64,000 bases of DNA from Photorhabdus heterorhabditis. GTDB taxonomy: Bacteria > Pseudomonadota > Gammaproteobacteria > Enterobacterales > Enterobacteriaceae. Made by a program: the position numbers and the translations under genes. Shown piece by piece: positions 41,096-50,195 of this stretch. A model generated the notes under the pieces. It was not told the origin of the DNA. It made no database searches and saw only the letters and a program-made list of their open reading frames with translations. The stretch lies in contig NZ_RCWA01000022.1 in assembly GCF_018448905.1 (NCBI RefSeq), positions 1 to 64,000 of the forward strand. Direction: 5' to 3'. Each line of letters starts with the position of its first letter. The first letter of the stretch is position 1.

Positions 41096-42076
41096 ATGAC
41101 TTCCACGGATACATCTCATTCATCAAGCACATCTTCTAAAACAATTTTGGCAGAAGCCGCAGAATGGTTGACCATTCTAAATGATAGTCATGTCAGCGAA
41201 GCTGACCGGAATGCTTGCGCTGCCTGGTGTGCACAAAGTCCAGAACATGCTCAAGCTTGGGAGCGGGCACAATGTCTGTTAACCCGGTTACAGCATCTAC
41301 CACCTCATATCGCCTCACCGCTGTTAAACAGTAAGCAAACTCTTTCCCGCCGAGAAACTATCAGCAAGCTTACTCTGATGTTGTTAATACCGGCTGGGGT
41401 ATCACTCTTCTGGCAATCTGATCAATTTAAGCTCCTCACTGGCGATTATCACACTAGGACAGGACAAATACAGCACTGGCCATTACCCGATGGCGGTCAA
41501 CTGACGTTAAATACACAAAGCGCAACAGATGTTGATTATGATAATACTCAGCGGTTTGTTCGTTTAAAGCTGGGAGAAATTTATATTGAAACTCATCAGG
41601 ATAGCCACCAGCCAGCACGCCCATTTAAAGTACAAACTAAACAAGGTTCTATTGTGGCACTGGGTACGAAATTCAGCATCCGCCAACAAGCCTCCCATAC
41701 TCAGGTGGAAATCGTGGAAGGGGCAGTCCGTATCATGCCAGATAATGGATCATCACAAATACTGTATGCCGGAGAAGCAACACATTTCACTCAATTTGCA
41801 GTTGCCCCACAACATCCCCGTTCAACCACATCTCTAAGTTGGTTACAGGGCATGATAATGGCAGATAACTTGCCGTTGGCAGCAGTGGTTACTGAATTGA
41901 ATCGCTATCGTTCCGGCGTGATCCGCTGTGATGATGCAGTAGCTAATCTGCGTGTCTCAGGTGCTTTTCCTATACAGGATACAGATTTGGCAATACAGAT
42001 GCTTTTACAGACTTATCCTCTCTCAATGCACAGCCTGACTCGCTATTGGGTTACCCTCTCTTCAGCCAATCGATAA
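41096..42076 (+). CDS. FecR-type anti-sigma/signal transducer
   Basis: The 326-residue protein has the FecR layout: a cytoplasmic N-terminal DUF4880-like segment (AEAAEWLTILNDSHVSEADR, then CAAWCAQSPEHAQAWERA), one membrane helix (about residues 98-115, LTLMLLIPAGVSLFW), and a periplasmic domain with RTGQIQHWPLPDGGQLTLNT, VKTKQGSIVALGTKFSI-like and VEIVEGAVRI motifs. It receives the signal from the receptor's N-terminal domain and controls the sigma factor. It starts nine bases after the sigma gene stop. Confidence 0.9.
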   Translation: MTSTDTSHSSSTSSKTILAEAAEWLTILNDSHVSEADRNACAAWCAQSPEHAQAWERAQCLLTRLQHLPPHIASPLLNSKQTLSRRETISKLTLMLLIPAGVSLFWQSDQFKLLTGDYHTRTGQIQHWPLPDGGQLTLNTQSATDVDYDNTQRFVRLKLGEIYIETHQDSHQPARPFKVQTKQGSIVALGTKFSIRQQASHTQVEIVEGAVRIMPDNGSSQILYAGEATHFTQFAVAPQHPRSTTSLSWLQGMIMADNLPLAAVVTELNRYRSGVIRCDDAVANLRVSGAFPIQDTDLAIQMLLQTYPLSMHSLTRYWVTLSSANR

Positions 42077-42160
42077 AAATAATTATTTTTGCTGACACTT
42101 TTTTCAATCTCATACGGCATAGAGATAAAAGAAGCTTAAAAAGCTGTGGAGAAATTATCT

Positions 42161-44743
42161 ATGCCATATCATGTTAACTGTCCGGGTTCACAACCACGTT
42201 GGCAGAAAAAGTCTTTAGCCCTCTTGTTGTTTCCATTGATGCTACTATCAGAAGCCCCCCTGTACGCAACCACACCAACAGTTCCCCTTTATCCGGTCAA
42301 CATTCCGGCGGGTTCATTAGGCAATTCTTTATCTTATTTTGCTGCTCAAACCGGTACAGCGCTCTCCTTCGATCCGAATTTAACCAACGGGTTAACCGCA
42401 CCTTCGTTAAACGGCAGTTTTACCGCTCATCAAGGTTTAGTACAACTGCTCACAGGCTGTCATCTACGCCTGTCCCAGCGTGCCGATGGCAGTTACACCC
42501 TGATAAAACTGGCAGAAAATATGACCAACAATGGTGTCATAGTACTAAATCCTCTTACAGTAGCAGGCAATCGCGGGTACACAGGAAATGAACCATTGCG
42601 TTTCGACAGTACCACTATCAAAGGTAAAGATATCGAAAAATTTGGTGTGATCCATCCTGTTGATATTTTTAAGACAACACCTGGAGTATTATCCGGCGAA
42701 GCACGCAGTTCAGGCAGCCTGGATGTGAATATTCGGGGCCTGCAAGGACAAGGGCGAGTTTTGACAACCGTTGATGGCGCATCTAACCAGACCGCCTTAT
42801 ACCGTGGTTATCAAGGTGTCTCCAACCGTTCCTTTATTGATCCCGATTTCATTGGCCGGGTAGATATCAGCAAAGGCCCGACAGGAAAAGGCGGTATGGG
42901 AGCTATTGGGGGGGTCGTGGAGATAAAAACCATCGAAGCCAGTGATATCCTGCTTGATGGACAAAAAGTCGGGCTTCGTCTGAAAGGCAGTCTGTTGAGC
43001 AACCATTCTAATCCTGACGATTATCAACGCAATGACTGGCCCTCCCCAGCAAAAACTTCTTTTTTTGATGCCAAGAATAGAACTGGGAGTATCGTTTTCG
43101 CCGTGGCCGAACCGTCTTATGAATTGCTATTTGGCGCCTCTCAGCGCAAACGTGGTAATTACCATTCTGGCAAACACGGACCGGGTGCCAAGGAACATGG
43201 GATGCCAGGCTATCTGTGTGAAAGCGATCCACAAGATTGCCGTATTCCACAATTCAGTGAACAGATGGCAGGTTATTCACTGTATGCAATGGGAGATGCC
43301 GTTCCTAATACTTCTGAAGATAGCCAATCGCTATTGGGTAAAGGAAAAATCCGTTTTGGTGATGGTCATGAAATCTCCGCTATCGTGAGTCATTACCAAA
43401 ATCTTTATGGGGAATCTTATGTTGCAGATATGGCAAGCCCAAGCCAAACCTTCATGATTTTAGATCAGGGGCCACTGACACGACTCAACATGAACAGACA
43501 CAACCTCAATTACAAATGGGAACCGGCATCAAATCCCTGGATTAATTTGGATATAGGCGTGTGGCAAACACGGGTTAACGACCGTCCCCGAACCTCAAAT
43601 AATACTCTCGGTGATAAAAAATTCATGCGTACAGTAGGAGTGAATCTGAATAACACCTCATTATTTGAACTTTCAAATCAAGATATTGAGTTGAACTACG
43701 GTGCCAGTTTTATCCGTGAACGTACTGGCCCAAGCGAAGGAAAATGGAAATACGCGGTTAACCGTGAAGGAGAGCGTAAGGAAAGCCATCTTTTCCTAAA
43801 TGGAAATTATTCTCCTATTGCACGATTAACTTTAATGGGAGGATGGGATTACAAGTCCTATCGAGTTGAAGATTACAGCCCAGCTCATTCTGGTAACCCT
43901 TTTTTACCGCAACTCACCTCAGGTAAGGTAAATAATAAGCGAGATCATGCCCACGGTTATTGGGTCGGCGCTAAATTTGATCTTACTCATGCAACAGCAC
44001 TGCATGCCAAATATGCCTATGCACCACGTTTTCCATCAATGGTTGAAGGTATTCGTGGCTACATGATGAATGTTGATGATCGTATAAAACCTGAAATCTC
44101 AAAAAATATAGAAGTCGGACTGACATCACGTTTCCCGAATGTCATTGCTAAAAATGACAGTTTCGATATTAAAATGTCCTACTTTGATAACCGGGTGAAG
44201 GACTATATCAACCGGTCATGGATGAATGATTACTGGAGTATGTACATCAGTAATATCAAAGCAGCGAAATTTGCAGGATTAGAATTAGCAAGTGTTTACC
44301 ACAGCGATCACTTTGACGCGCGTTTATCCATGAATTACTACACGAAAGTCAGATTCTGTACAGAAAATGCAGGTTGTGTTGCACGTAGCCTCCCTTCAGA
44401 TTATGCCACCAACCATATTCCCCCTAAATACGCCGTATCACTCGATCTGACACAAAGATTTTTAAACGACCAAATCTCTCTCAATGCAAGAGTCTCCCAT
44501 TATGGTCAAAGATCGGTGCCAGCCGGAAAACCGGGCCGAGGTTCTGCTACCTTGCTGGCACCTATTATTTGGCGACCAGCCACCGTGGCTGATATTTCTC
44601 TGACGGCCCGTGTGAATAAGCATGTAGAATTTGAATTTGGTGTGGATAACGTCTTTGATAAATATTATATCCAACCTCTCAGCCTGGGCTATATTCCGTC
44701 ACCGGGAAGAACATTCCGCGCGGGTATTACAACTTATTTTTAA
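42161..44743 (+). CDS. TonB-dependent outer-membrane receptor with STN signalling domain (heme/HasR-like)
   Basis: The 860-residue receptor has a signal peptide (LALLLFPLMLLSEAPLYA), an N-terminal STN domain (about 45-115: VNIPAGSLGNSLSYFAAQTG) that would contact the FecR-like protein, a plug with DVNIRGLQGQGRVLTTVDGA, and a barrel ending in GYIPSPGRTFRAGITTYF with terminal Phe. A segment APRFPSMVEGIRG followed by DDRIKPEISKNIEVGL resembles the FRAP/NPNL region of heme receptors, so heme or hemoprotein uptake is a reasonable guess. ATG 42161 is preferred to GTG 42146 because GGAG lies upstream and the signal peptide fits. Confidence 0.87.
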   Translation: MPYHVNCPGSQPRWQKKSLALLLFPLMLLSEAPLYATTPTVPLYPVNIPAGSLGNSLSYFAAQTGTALSFDPNLTNGLTAPSLNGSFTAHQGLVQLLTGCHLRLSQRADGSYTLIKLAENMTNNGVIVLNPLTVAGNRGYTGNEPLRFDSTTIKGKDIEKFGVIHPVDIFKTTPGVLSGEARSSGSLDVNIRGLQGQGRVLTTVDGASNQTALYRGYQGVSNRSFIDPDFIGRVDISKGPTGKGGMGAIGGVVEIKTIEASDILLDGQKVGLRLKGSLLSNHSNPDDYQRNDWPSPAKTSFFDAKNRTGSIVFAVAEPSYELLFGASQRKRGNYHSGKHGPGAKEHGMPGYLCESDPQDCRIPQFSEQMAGYSLYAMGDAVPNTSEDSQSLLGKGKIRFGDGHEISAIVSHYQNLYGESYVADMASPSQTFMILDQGPLTRLNMNRHNLNYKWEPASNPWINLDIGVWQTRVNDRPRTSNNTLGDKKFMRTVGVNLNNTSLFELSNQDIELNYGASFIRERTGPSEGKWKYAVNREGERKESHLFLNGNYSPIARLTLMGGWDYKSYRVEDYSPAHSGNPFLPQLTSGKVNNKRDHAHGYWVGAKFDLTHATALHAKYAYAPRFPSMVEGIRGYMMNVDDRIKPEISKNIEVGLTSRFPNVIAKNDSFDIKMSYFDNRVKDYINRSWMNDYWSMYISNIKAAKFAGLELASVYHSDHFDARLSMNYYTKVRFCTENAGCVARSLPSDYATNHIPPKYAVSLDLTQRFLNDQISLNARVSHYGQRSVPAGKPGRGSATLLAPIIWRPATVADISLTARVNKHVEFEFGVDNVFDKYYIQPLSLGYIPSPGRTFRAGITTYF

Positions 44744-44756
44744 GTCGATTAATTAG

Positions 44757-45067
44757 TATACCCGTTATCTTTCAAGTTGCCTCTTTGTTGGCTGCACTCT
44801 CTCACCCCGGTCACCAGGGCGGGATTCTACTTTGCGTAAAAATTATACATTTCGCAGATATTGATAATTTCTCACATTCAATACGATTTTATTGATAGGT
44901 TTTGATATCTGGCATGAACATTTATTGAGCTAGTAGAGGGTTGTTTTTATCCACAATAACCATATAGAAAATGTGAGATCCCGCCCTGCCCCGGTCACAG
45001 AGTTCTCTATGCTCCCGGGGATTCGCTCCCTTGCCGTCGCGATCCAGCTTGAAATCTATTGGGTATA
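44757..45067 (+). repeat. ERIC element 4, split by a MITE-like insertion
   Basis: The left part (44757-44814) and right part (44989-45067) join into a normal 127-bp ERIC once the 174-bp insertion and one copy of the 10-bp duplication are removed. It begins 14 bp after the receptor stop. Confidence 0.92.
44815..44988. mobile_element. 174-bp MITE-like element inserted in ERIC 4
   Basis: The insert has perfect 10-bp terminal inverted repeats (CAGGGCGGGA at 44815-44824 and its complement at 44979-44988); the similarity continues imperfectly for a few bases. It is flanked by an exact 10-bp target duplication, CCCCGGTCAC (44805-44814 and 44989-44998). It has no ORF of useful length, so it must be moved by a transposase in trans. 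Because it interrupts a known repeat, both boundaries are fixed to the base. Confidence 0.9.
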
Positions 45068-45443
45068 GTACTTTGTTGTTGTTAAATAAACGTTTCGCTT
45101 AATTTTTGTGATTAAGCTCAAATGTTTTTAGCACTTTCTTTATTTTTTAAAATATCTGTATTTATTTTTTATTCCATATTTTTCATTTCTGACTCAAACA
45201 GTCATTTATTGGCTTTATTGACCGTTTTTTTATAAAAAAATTATACGGTCATTTTCATGACCAAATTAAATAAAAAGAAAAGATAAACGAGCATATGTAA
45301 TAGGTTTATTTCAGTGATTAACTTCACAATTTAGCGGCATTAATAAATAAATGTGATTTAGATCCCTTTATCATCTCATAGATGACTAAAAATACTACTA
45401 CTGCGGAAGGGCTTACAATATCAGCTGTAATGTAGAGGATGCT
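45068..45443. other. promoter region of the fuc remnant
   Basis: About 375 bp of very AT-rich DNA upstream of fucP' with two CRP-type motifs (45313-45328 is the better one; a half-site TGTGA starts at 45352). No ORF. Confidence 0.45.
45313..45328. promoter_or_regulatory. CRP-type site upstream of fucP'
   Basis: AGTGA-TTAACT-TCACA matches the CRP consensus except at the first base. It lies 115 bp before the fucP start. E. coli fucPIKUR is CRP-activated, so this is the expected control of a sugar operon. Confidence 0.55.
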
Positions 45444-46391
45444 ATGAGTAACATATCGATACAATCAAATATAGCTCGAAACAATAAAAAAAACAGAGGT
45501 TATTTAATTCCTTTTGCTATTTTTTGTTCTCTCTTCTTTTTATGGGCGGTGGCAAATAATTTAAATGACATATTACTACCTCAGTTTCAAAAAACGTTTA
45601 CCTTAACAAATTTCCAGGCAGGGCTAATCCAATCAGCATTTTATTTTGGCTATTTTATTATTCCTGTTCCTGCGGGCATATTAATGAAGAAGTTAAGTTA
45701 TAAAGCGGGGATAATGACTGGATTATTGTTTTATATTGCGGGTGCTGCTCTTTTTTGGCCTGCGGCAGAAGCGATGAATTATACACTATTCCTATTTGGG
45801 CTTTTTATTATCGCCGCTGGGTTAGGCTGCTTAGAAACAGCGGCTAACCCTTTCGTCACCGTCTTAGGACCTGAAGAAACCGGGCATTTTCGAATTAATC
45901 TGGCACAAACGTTTAATTCATTTGGGGCAATTATCGCCGTTGTTTTTGGACAAAGCTTAATTTTATCTAACGTTCCTCATTTACCCCAAGAAACACTTGA
46001 TAAAATGACCGTCAAACAGCTTGATGCTTATAACCATAGCCTCGTTTTGGCGGTACAATCCCCTTACATGATTATCGTTGCCGTCGTTTTAATCATTACC
46101 TGCTTAGTTTTATTGACCAAATTTCCAGTAATACACAGTGACGCACATGACAATAACAGCTCATTCTTTAAATCTTTGAGACGTATTATCAAAATCAAAC
46201 ACTGGCGCTGGGCGGTATTAGCTCAATTTTGCTATGTCGGGGCACAAACAGCTTACTGGAGTTACCTTATACGTTATGCCATTGATGAAATTCCGGTTAT
46301 TTCCTCTGGACATGATACACAATTTGCTTTATTCGGTTCAGGCGCTGATTTAAATCAACCTATCTTATCTTCGGGTACCTGGGAAATCTGA
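45444..46391 (+). pseudogene. fucP: fucP'-'fucK deletion fusion (truncated L-fucose permease joined to L-fuculokinase)
   Basis: Residues 1 to about 285 match E. coli L-fucose:H+ symporter FucP (438 aa): [40 protein letters not shown], and [20 protein letters not shown]. At IDEIP (around 46289-46296) the sequence changes to the fuculokinase FucK segment [14 protein letters not shown] through LSSGTWEI, then stops at 46389-46391. The last third of the permease, all of fucI and the first half of fucK are missing, about 3 kb by comparison with E. coli. ATTCCGG-type microhomology is plausible at the joint. AGAGGA precedes the ATG. Transport by this fragment is unlikely. Confidence 0.9.
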
Positions 46392-47035
46392 TGGTACGTA
46401 CCCCTTATGTAAACACCGGTATTTTACCTTATTATGCTGGCTCTACCTGTGAATTGGACGCGAGAAAAGGACTTTTTAACCCAGGATTGCAATGGCCAGC
46501 TTCCGGGGTACTTGAATGGATCAGACGGCTTTTCTGGAAAGACATTCCTCCTTCGGAAGCCTATCGCAAAATGATCCATGAAGCTTCATCTGTTTCTCCT
46601 AGTTCGAATAACTTAAGAATGAATTGCCGTTTATTAACCACCAGGGCGGGATGGTATGGAACAACATTGAATACTGAGCGCCGTCATTTTTATCGTGCTG
46701 CATTAGAAGCTTTGGGGTATCAGTTAAAACAAAACCTGTCTATTTTAGAGAAAATAAGCGGGTTTCATGCTAAAGAATTAGTGCTAGTAGGTGGAGGCAG
46801 CCGCAATCATCTCTGGAATCAAATAAAAGCAGATATTCTAAACCTGCCAATAAAAGTACTTAATGAAGCAGAAACGACTGTACTCGGCGCTTCTTTCTTT
46901 GCCTGGTCTGGTGCTGGTTGCTATGAATCGTCTGAAAAAGCCCGTGAACAGTTTTCTTATCACTATGAACTTTATACACCCGGTGAACACCAAAAAACTT
47001 ATAATTCATTAGCTCAAGATTTTATCCACGAGTAA
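46391..47035 (+). pseudogene. fucK: 'fucK, C-terminal half of L-fuculokinase, frameshifted
   Basis: The frame continues fuculokinase after the upstream stop: MVRTPYVNTGILPYYAGSTC, ELDARKGLFNPGLQWPASGV, HFYRAALEALGYQLKQNL, VLVGGGSRNHLWNQIKADIL and AETTVLGASFFAW, the FGGY C-terminal domain. At the junction the DNA reads GAAATCTGATGG where GAAATCCTGATGG would restore one continuous frame, so a single missing C explains the break. The N-terminal half, including the sugar-binding lobe, is gone through the fucP-fucK deletion. Kinase activity is not possible. Confidence 0.9.
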
Positions 47036-47045
47036 ATAATTCTAC

Positions 47046-47190
47046 GTTAAAAACAATCTCCCTATTTGTTTAACGTCTCCGTCTCTTGGAAAAATAGTGT
47101 CTGAAATGGGAAATGGTCACTTTTTTGCTATCATTGTCACAGGGAAAACGGCTAATCATGGAAAGAATTGCTAAAAAGACATGGTTTCTT
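47046..47190 (+). pseudogene. fucU: 'fucU' remnant (fucose mutarotase), internally deleted and frameshifted
   Basis: Pieces of FucU are visible in forward frames: LKTIS at 47048, then in another frame SPSLGKIVSEMGNGH (like SPELLKVLAEMGHGD of E. coli FucU), joined directly to FFAIIVTGKTANHGKN (like AFAIVITGERAKYGN near the FucU C-terminus). About 90 central residues are missing and stops follow. The position between fucK and fucR agrees with the E. coli operon order. Confidence 0.65.
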
Positions 47191-47223
47191 AATTGGACGG
47201 AAAAATCCTATTCCGTCACGATA

Positions 47224-47353
47224 TATACCCTATGGATTTCAAGGATGGATCGCGACGGCAAGGGAGCGAATCCCCGGGAACATAGATAACTCTCTGTGAC
47301 CGGGGTGAGTGAGTGCCGCCAACCAAGAGGCAGCTTGAAAGATAACGGGTATA
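47224..47353 (-). repeat. ERIC element 5, directly upstream of fucR
   Basis: A reverse-oriented ERIC of 130 bp, with GGGAGCGAATCCCCGGGA and GTGACCGGGGTGAGTGAGTG in the centre, ends 14 bp before the fucR start. Any transcript from the fuc promoter would carry it. Confidence 0.92.
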
Positions 47354-47367
47354 AAAGAGATTCCCCT

Positions 47368-48069
47368 ATGAGAAACGAGCGCCATCAAAAAATTATCGAT
47401 CTTCTTCATCAACATGAATCATTGACAACGACTGAACTTTCCGAAGTTTTACAAGTCAGTAGAGAAACAATACGTCGAGATCTTCGATTTCTCCAGGAAC
47501 GTGGTAATCTCCTTCTTTTACATGGAAGGGCAAAAAGCTTAAATAGAGAAACACAAGATAATGGAGACCCCTTTAATACTCGAGTTAAAAGCCATTTTTC
47601 AAGTAAATCTCTTATTGCTCAGCAAGCCGTGACCTGGATAAGCGAAGGAATGATCATTGCACTTGATGCAAGTTCAACATGTTGGTATTTAGCCAAACAA
47701 CTACCTGATATTAATATCACTGTTTTTACGAATAGTATTCGTATTTGTCATGAATTATCAAAGAGAAAAAGCATTCAATTAATCAGTTCAGGGGGAATTC
47801 TTCATCGTAAATATGCTTGTTACATTAGTTCATCACTTATTGTACAATTAAAAAATTTAGATATCGATCTCTTTATTTTTTCCTGTGATGGCATTGATGC
47901 AAATGGCGATTTATGGGATTCGAATATTGATAACGCAACATTCAAAGAGATTCTTATAAAACGAGCATTACAATCCATTTTATTAATTGATAAGAGCAAA
48001 ATTAACCGAAAAAGTGAAATTAAAATAGAAAATCATGGAAATATCACTGATATAATATCAAATTATTAG
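47368..48069 (+). CDS. fucR: DeoR-family L-fucose operon regulator FucR
   Basis: The 233-residue protein matches E. coli FucR (243 aa): DeoR helix-turn-helix LTTTELSEVLQVSRETIRRD with LRFLQERGNLLLLHGRAK, then DPFNTRVKSHFSSKSLIAQQ, IALDASSTCWYLAKQLPDIN, LFIFSCDGIDANGDLWDSN and the ILLIDKSKINR end. It activates the fuc genes in response to fuculose-1-phosphate in E. coli. Here the frame is open, though its target operon is broken. It stops three bases before ERIC element 6 and is about ten residues short at the C-terminus, so the end may have been trimmed. The upstream leader is an ERIC. Confidence 0.9.
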   Translation: MRNERHQKIIDLLHQHESLTTTELSEVLQVSRETIRRDLRFLQERGNLLLLHGRAKSLNRETQDNGDPFNTRVKSHFSSKSLIAQQAVTWISEGMIIALDASSTCWYLAKQLPDINITVFTNSIRICHELSKRKSIQLISSGGILHRKYACYISSSLIVQLKNLDIDLFIFSCDGIDANGDLWDSNIDNATFKEILIKRALQSILLIDKSKINRKSEIKIENHGNITDIISNY

Positions 48070-48072
48070 ATA

Positions 48073-48154
48073 TATACCCTATGGATTTCAAGATGCATCG
48101 CGGCGGCAAGAGAACGCAGCCAACCGAGGGGCAACTTGAAGGATGAAGGGTATA
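48073..48154 (-). repeat. ERIC element 6, internally deleted (82 bp)
   Basis: Both ERIC ends and the GGCGGCAAGAGAACG and CAGCCAACCGAGGGG blocks are present, but about 45 bp of the centre, including the CCCCGGTCAC block, are missing. It lies directly after fucR. Confidence 0.88.
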
Positions 48155-48569
48155 GTTGTTAACTGTGATAATTATTCCTAAGACTTGCACATAACAAGTC
48201 TGATACTGACCTCTATCAACCTTCATATTTTCCATTAACAGTTTTCATCTTCATTGACCACTTCCTGTACCTGACAACACTTAGTTCACATTGAAAAAGA
48301 ATAATCATGATAAGAATACATTTCGAAATATAAGTAGAAGGAAATTTTAAAACAGGAAAATAATTCATTTATAATTTATTATTTTTAAATGACCGCATGT
48401 AAAAATACATATAAACATATGGGGTTTTATAATGTAGCATCACGATCATCTGACACCTTTACGGATCATAAACGAACATCAAATAGAATATTAATGCAAA
48501 GACTTAAATATCTTGCTTATTAAATGATAATTTAGTGAACCCCCAAAATTATTTTTAAAGAGAATATAT
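48155..48569. other. promoter region of the first lectin gene
   Basis: About 415 bp of AT-rich DNA without ORFs. The last 90 bp (from about 48480, with TTGCTTATTAAAT...TTAGTGAA) resemble the region just before the second lectin gene, showing that the promoter was duplicated with the gene. Confidence 0.5.
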
Positions 48570-49679
48570 ATGCAACCCATTAATACATCAAATCCAGATA
48601 ATACCGAGTCCTATATTAAAGACGAGGTAGAAATCGCAAGTTCTACAATCGCGTTGTCTGAAATTGTCTCAGTGGTAAACACCTCTGACGGTCGGCTTGA
48701 GGTTTTCGGTGTAGGTACTGACAATGCTGTGTGGCGCAACAGGCAAATGGCACCACATACAGGCTCTACCTGGTCCGGCTGGAGTTCACTTAACGGACAG
48801 GTGACCAGCAAACCCGTCGTTTACATCAATACAGATGGTCGATTGGAAGTATTCGTACGTGGCACAGACAATGCGTTATGGCATAACTGGCAGCTCACTC
48901 CCAATGCCGGTTGGTCAGGCTGGCAATCTTTAGGTGGAGTGATTACCAGTAACCCTGCGGTATATGCCAACACGGATGGCCGCCTTGAAGTTTTTGCACG
49001 CGGCGCCGATAACGCACTCTGGCACATCTCACAAACTACCGCGCATGCCGGTCCATGGTCGAGCTGGACCTCGTTGAATGGCGTGATCACCAGCAACCCA
49101 GCAGTCCATATCAACTCCGACGGTCGGCTTGAGGTCTTTGCCCGTGGTACCGATAACGCACTCTGGCACATCTGGCAAACCGCTCCTGATTCCAACCTGT
49201 GGTCAAGTTGGGAGTCACTCAATGGCGTAATTACTAGTGACCCTGTGGTCATTGGTACCGCTGATGGTCGGCTTGAAGTCTTTGCACGTGGCACTGATAA
49301 CGCACTCTGGCACACCTGGCAGACCATTCCTCATTCCGGTCCGTGGTCGGGTTGGCAATCTTTAAAAGGCGTAATTACCAGCGCCCCTGCTGTAGTGAAA
49401 AACTGCGACAACCGGCTTGAAGTCTTTGCGCGCGGTACTGATAACGCACTTTGGCACATCTGGCAAACAGGTTTCCATAACGGTCCATGGTCTAACTGGG
49501 CCTCGTTGAATGGCGTGATCACCAGCGCACCAACGGCGGTGGAAGATTCCGATGGTAAGCTTGAAGTCTTTGCGCGTGGCTCCGATAACGCGCTCTGGAA
49601 CATCAGGCAAGCCCCATTATCGTGGTCCACCTGGGCATTCCTCGGTGGTTCTTTAATCGACGCTTCCGCGATTAAATAA
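48570..49679 (+). CDS. PLL-type seven-bladed beta-propeller lectin 1
   Basis: After a 30-residue acidic lead, the 369-residue protein consists of seven repeats of about 48 residues with the pattern DGRLEVFARGTDNALWH, WQ, WSxWxSLxGVITSxP. This is the architecture of the Photorhabdus lectin family PLL/PHL, seven-bladed propellers that bind L-fucose and O-methylated sugars; family members interact with host glycans and haemolymph components. There is no signal peptide. The repeats differ by 10-30 percent, and the last is shorter and ends in GGSLIDASAIK. It lies 500 bp after fucR. Confidence 0.92.
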   Translation: MQPINTSNPDNTESYIKDEVEIASSTIALSEIVSVVNTSDGRLEVFGVGTDNAVWRNRQMAPHTGSTWSGWSSLNGQVTSKPVVYINTDGRLEVFVRGTDNALWHNWQLTPNAGWSGWQSLGGVITSNPAVYANTDGRLEVFARGADNALWHISQTTAHAGPWSSWTSLNGVITSNPAVHINSDGRLEVFARGTDNALWHIWQTAPDSNLWSSWESLNGVITSDPVVIGTADGRLEVFARGTDNALWHTWQTIPHSGPWSGWQSLKGVITSAPAVVKNCDNRLEVFARGTDNALWHIWQTGFHNGPWSNWASLNGVITSAPTAVEDSDGKLEVFARGSDNALWNIRQAPLSWSTWAFLGGSLIDASAIK

Positions 49680-50195
49680 TCTGGAAGGAACCCGTTTTAC
49701 CCAACACGAACGTCATCTTCTGGCCCAATATGCTTCACTGCGCTATATCGGGCCAGTGATATAACCTAATTTTCTGGAATTAGCCCAGTATTCAACTTAT
49801 GAAATATAAGTAAATCAGGGTCTATGCCCTCCAATAGCCAGATGACGAATTGTGTTCTTTAACAAGGACTATTAGATATTTTTAATAAAAACAAAATCAC
49901 CACGAAAATAATATGAAAAAAAATAGAAACCAAAATAAATTTTAAAATAAAAAAACAGTTTATATAATTAATTTTTTGGTACTTATATTTAAAAAGGTAT
50001 ACCAACACATATAACGTTATAATGTAAGACAACATTTTTATGATAATTTAATAATCGAAAGTGAACTCCAAATAAAATATTAACCACTAACTTTTCAAAT
50101 AAAAGGATGTGAACAAAAACATTAATATTAAATATTTTGCTTATTAAATTACCGCTTAGTGAATATAAAAAATTATTTTAAAAAAGGATACATAT
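49680..50195. other. intergenic region between the two lectin genes
   Basis: About 515 bp of AT-rich DNA. CTGGCCC (about 49718) and GGGCCAG (about 49748) can form a hairpin just after lectin 1. The right end repeats the promoter-proximal sequence of lectin 1. No ORF. Confidence 0.5.

Noticed and set aside
45444-46391. FucP-FucK fusion as a functional bifunctional protein
   Set aside because: It lacks the last third of the permease and holds only about 28 residues of the kinase before a stop; the rest of fucK lies in another frame.
46643-46654. CAGGGCGGGAT inside fucK, identical to the MITE terminal repeat
   Set aside because: It lies within conserved fuculokinase codons and has no second end nearby; probably coincidence.
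48821-49630. Long reverse ORFs opposite lectin 1 with repetitive Cys/Ser/Ala-rich proteins
   Set aside because: They are shadows of the lectin repeats on the other strand; the repeat periodicity follows the blades.
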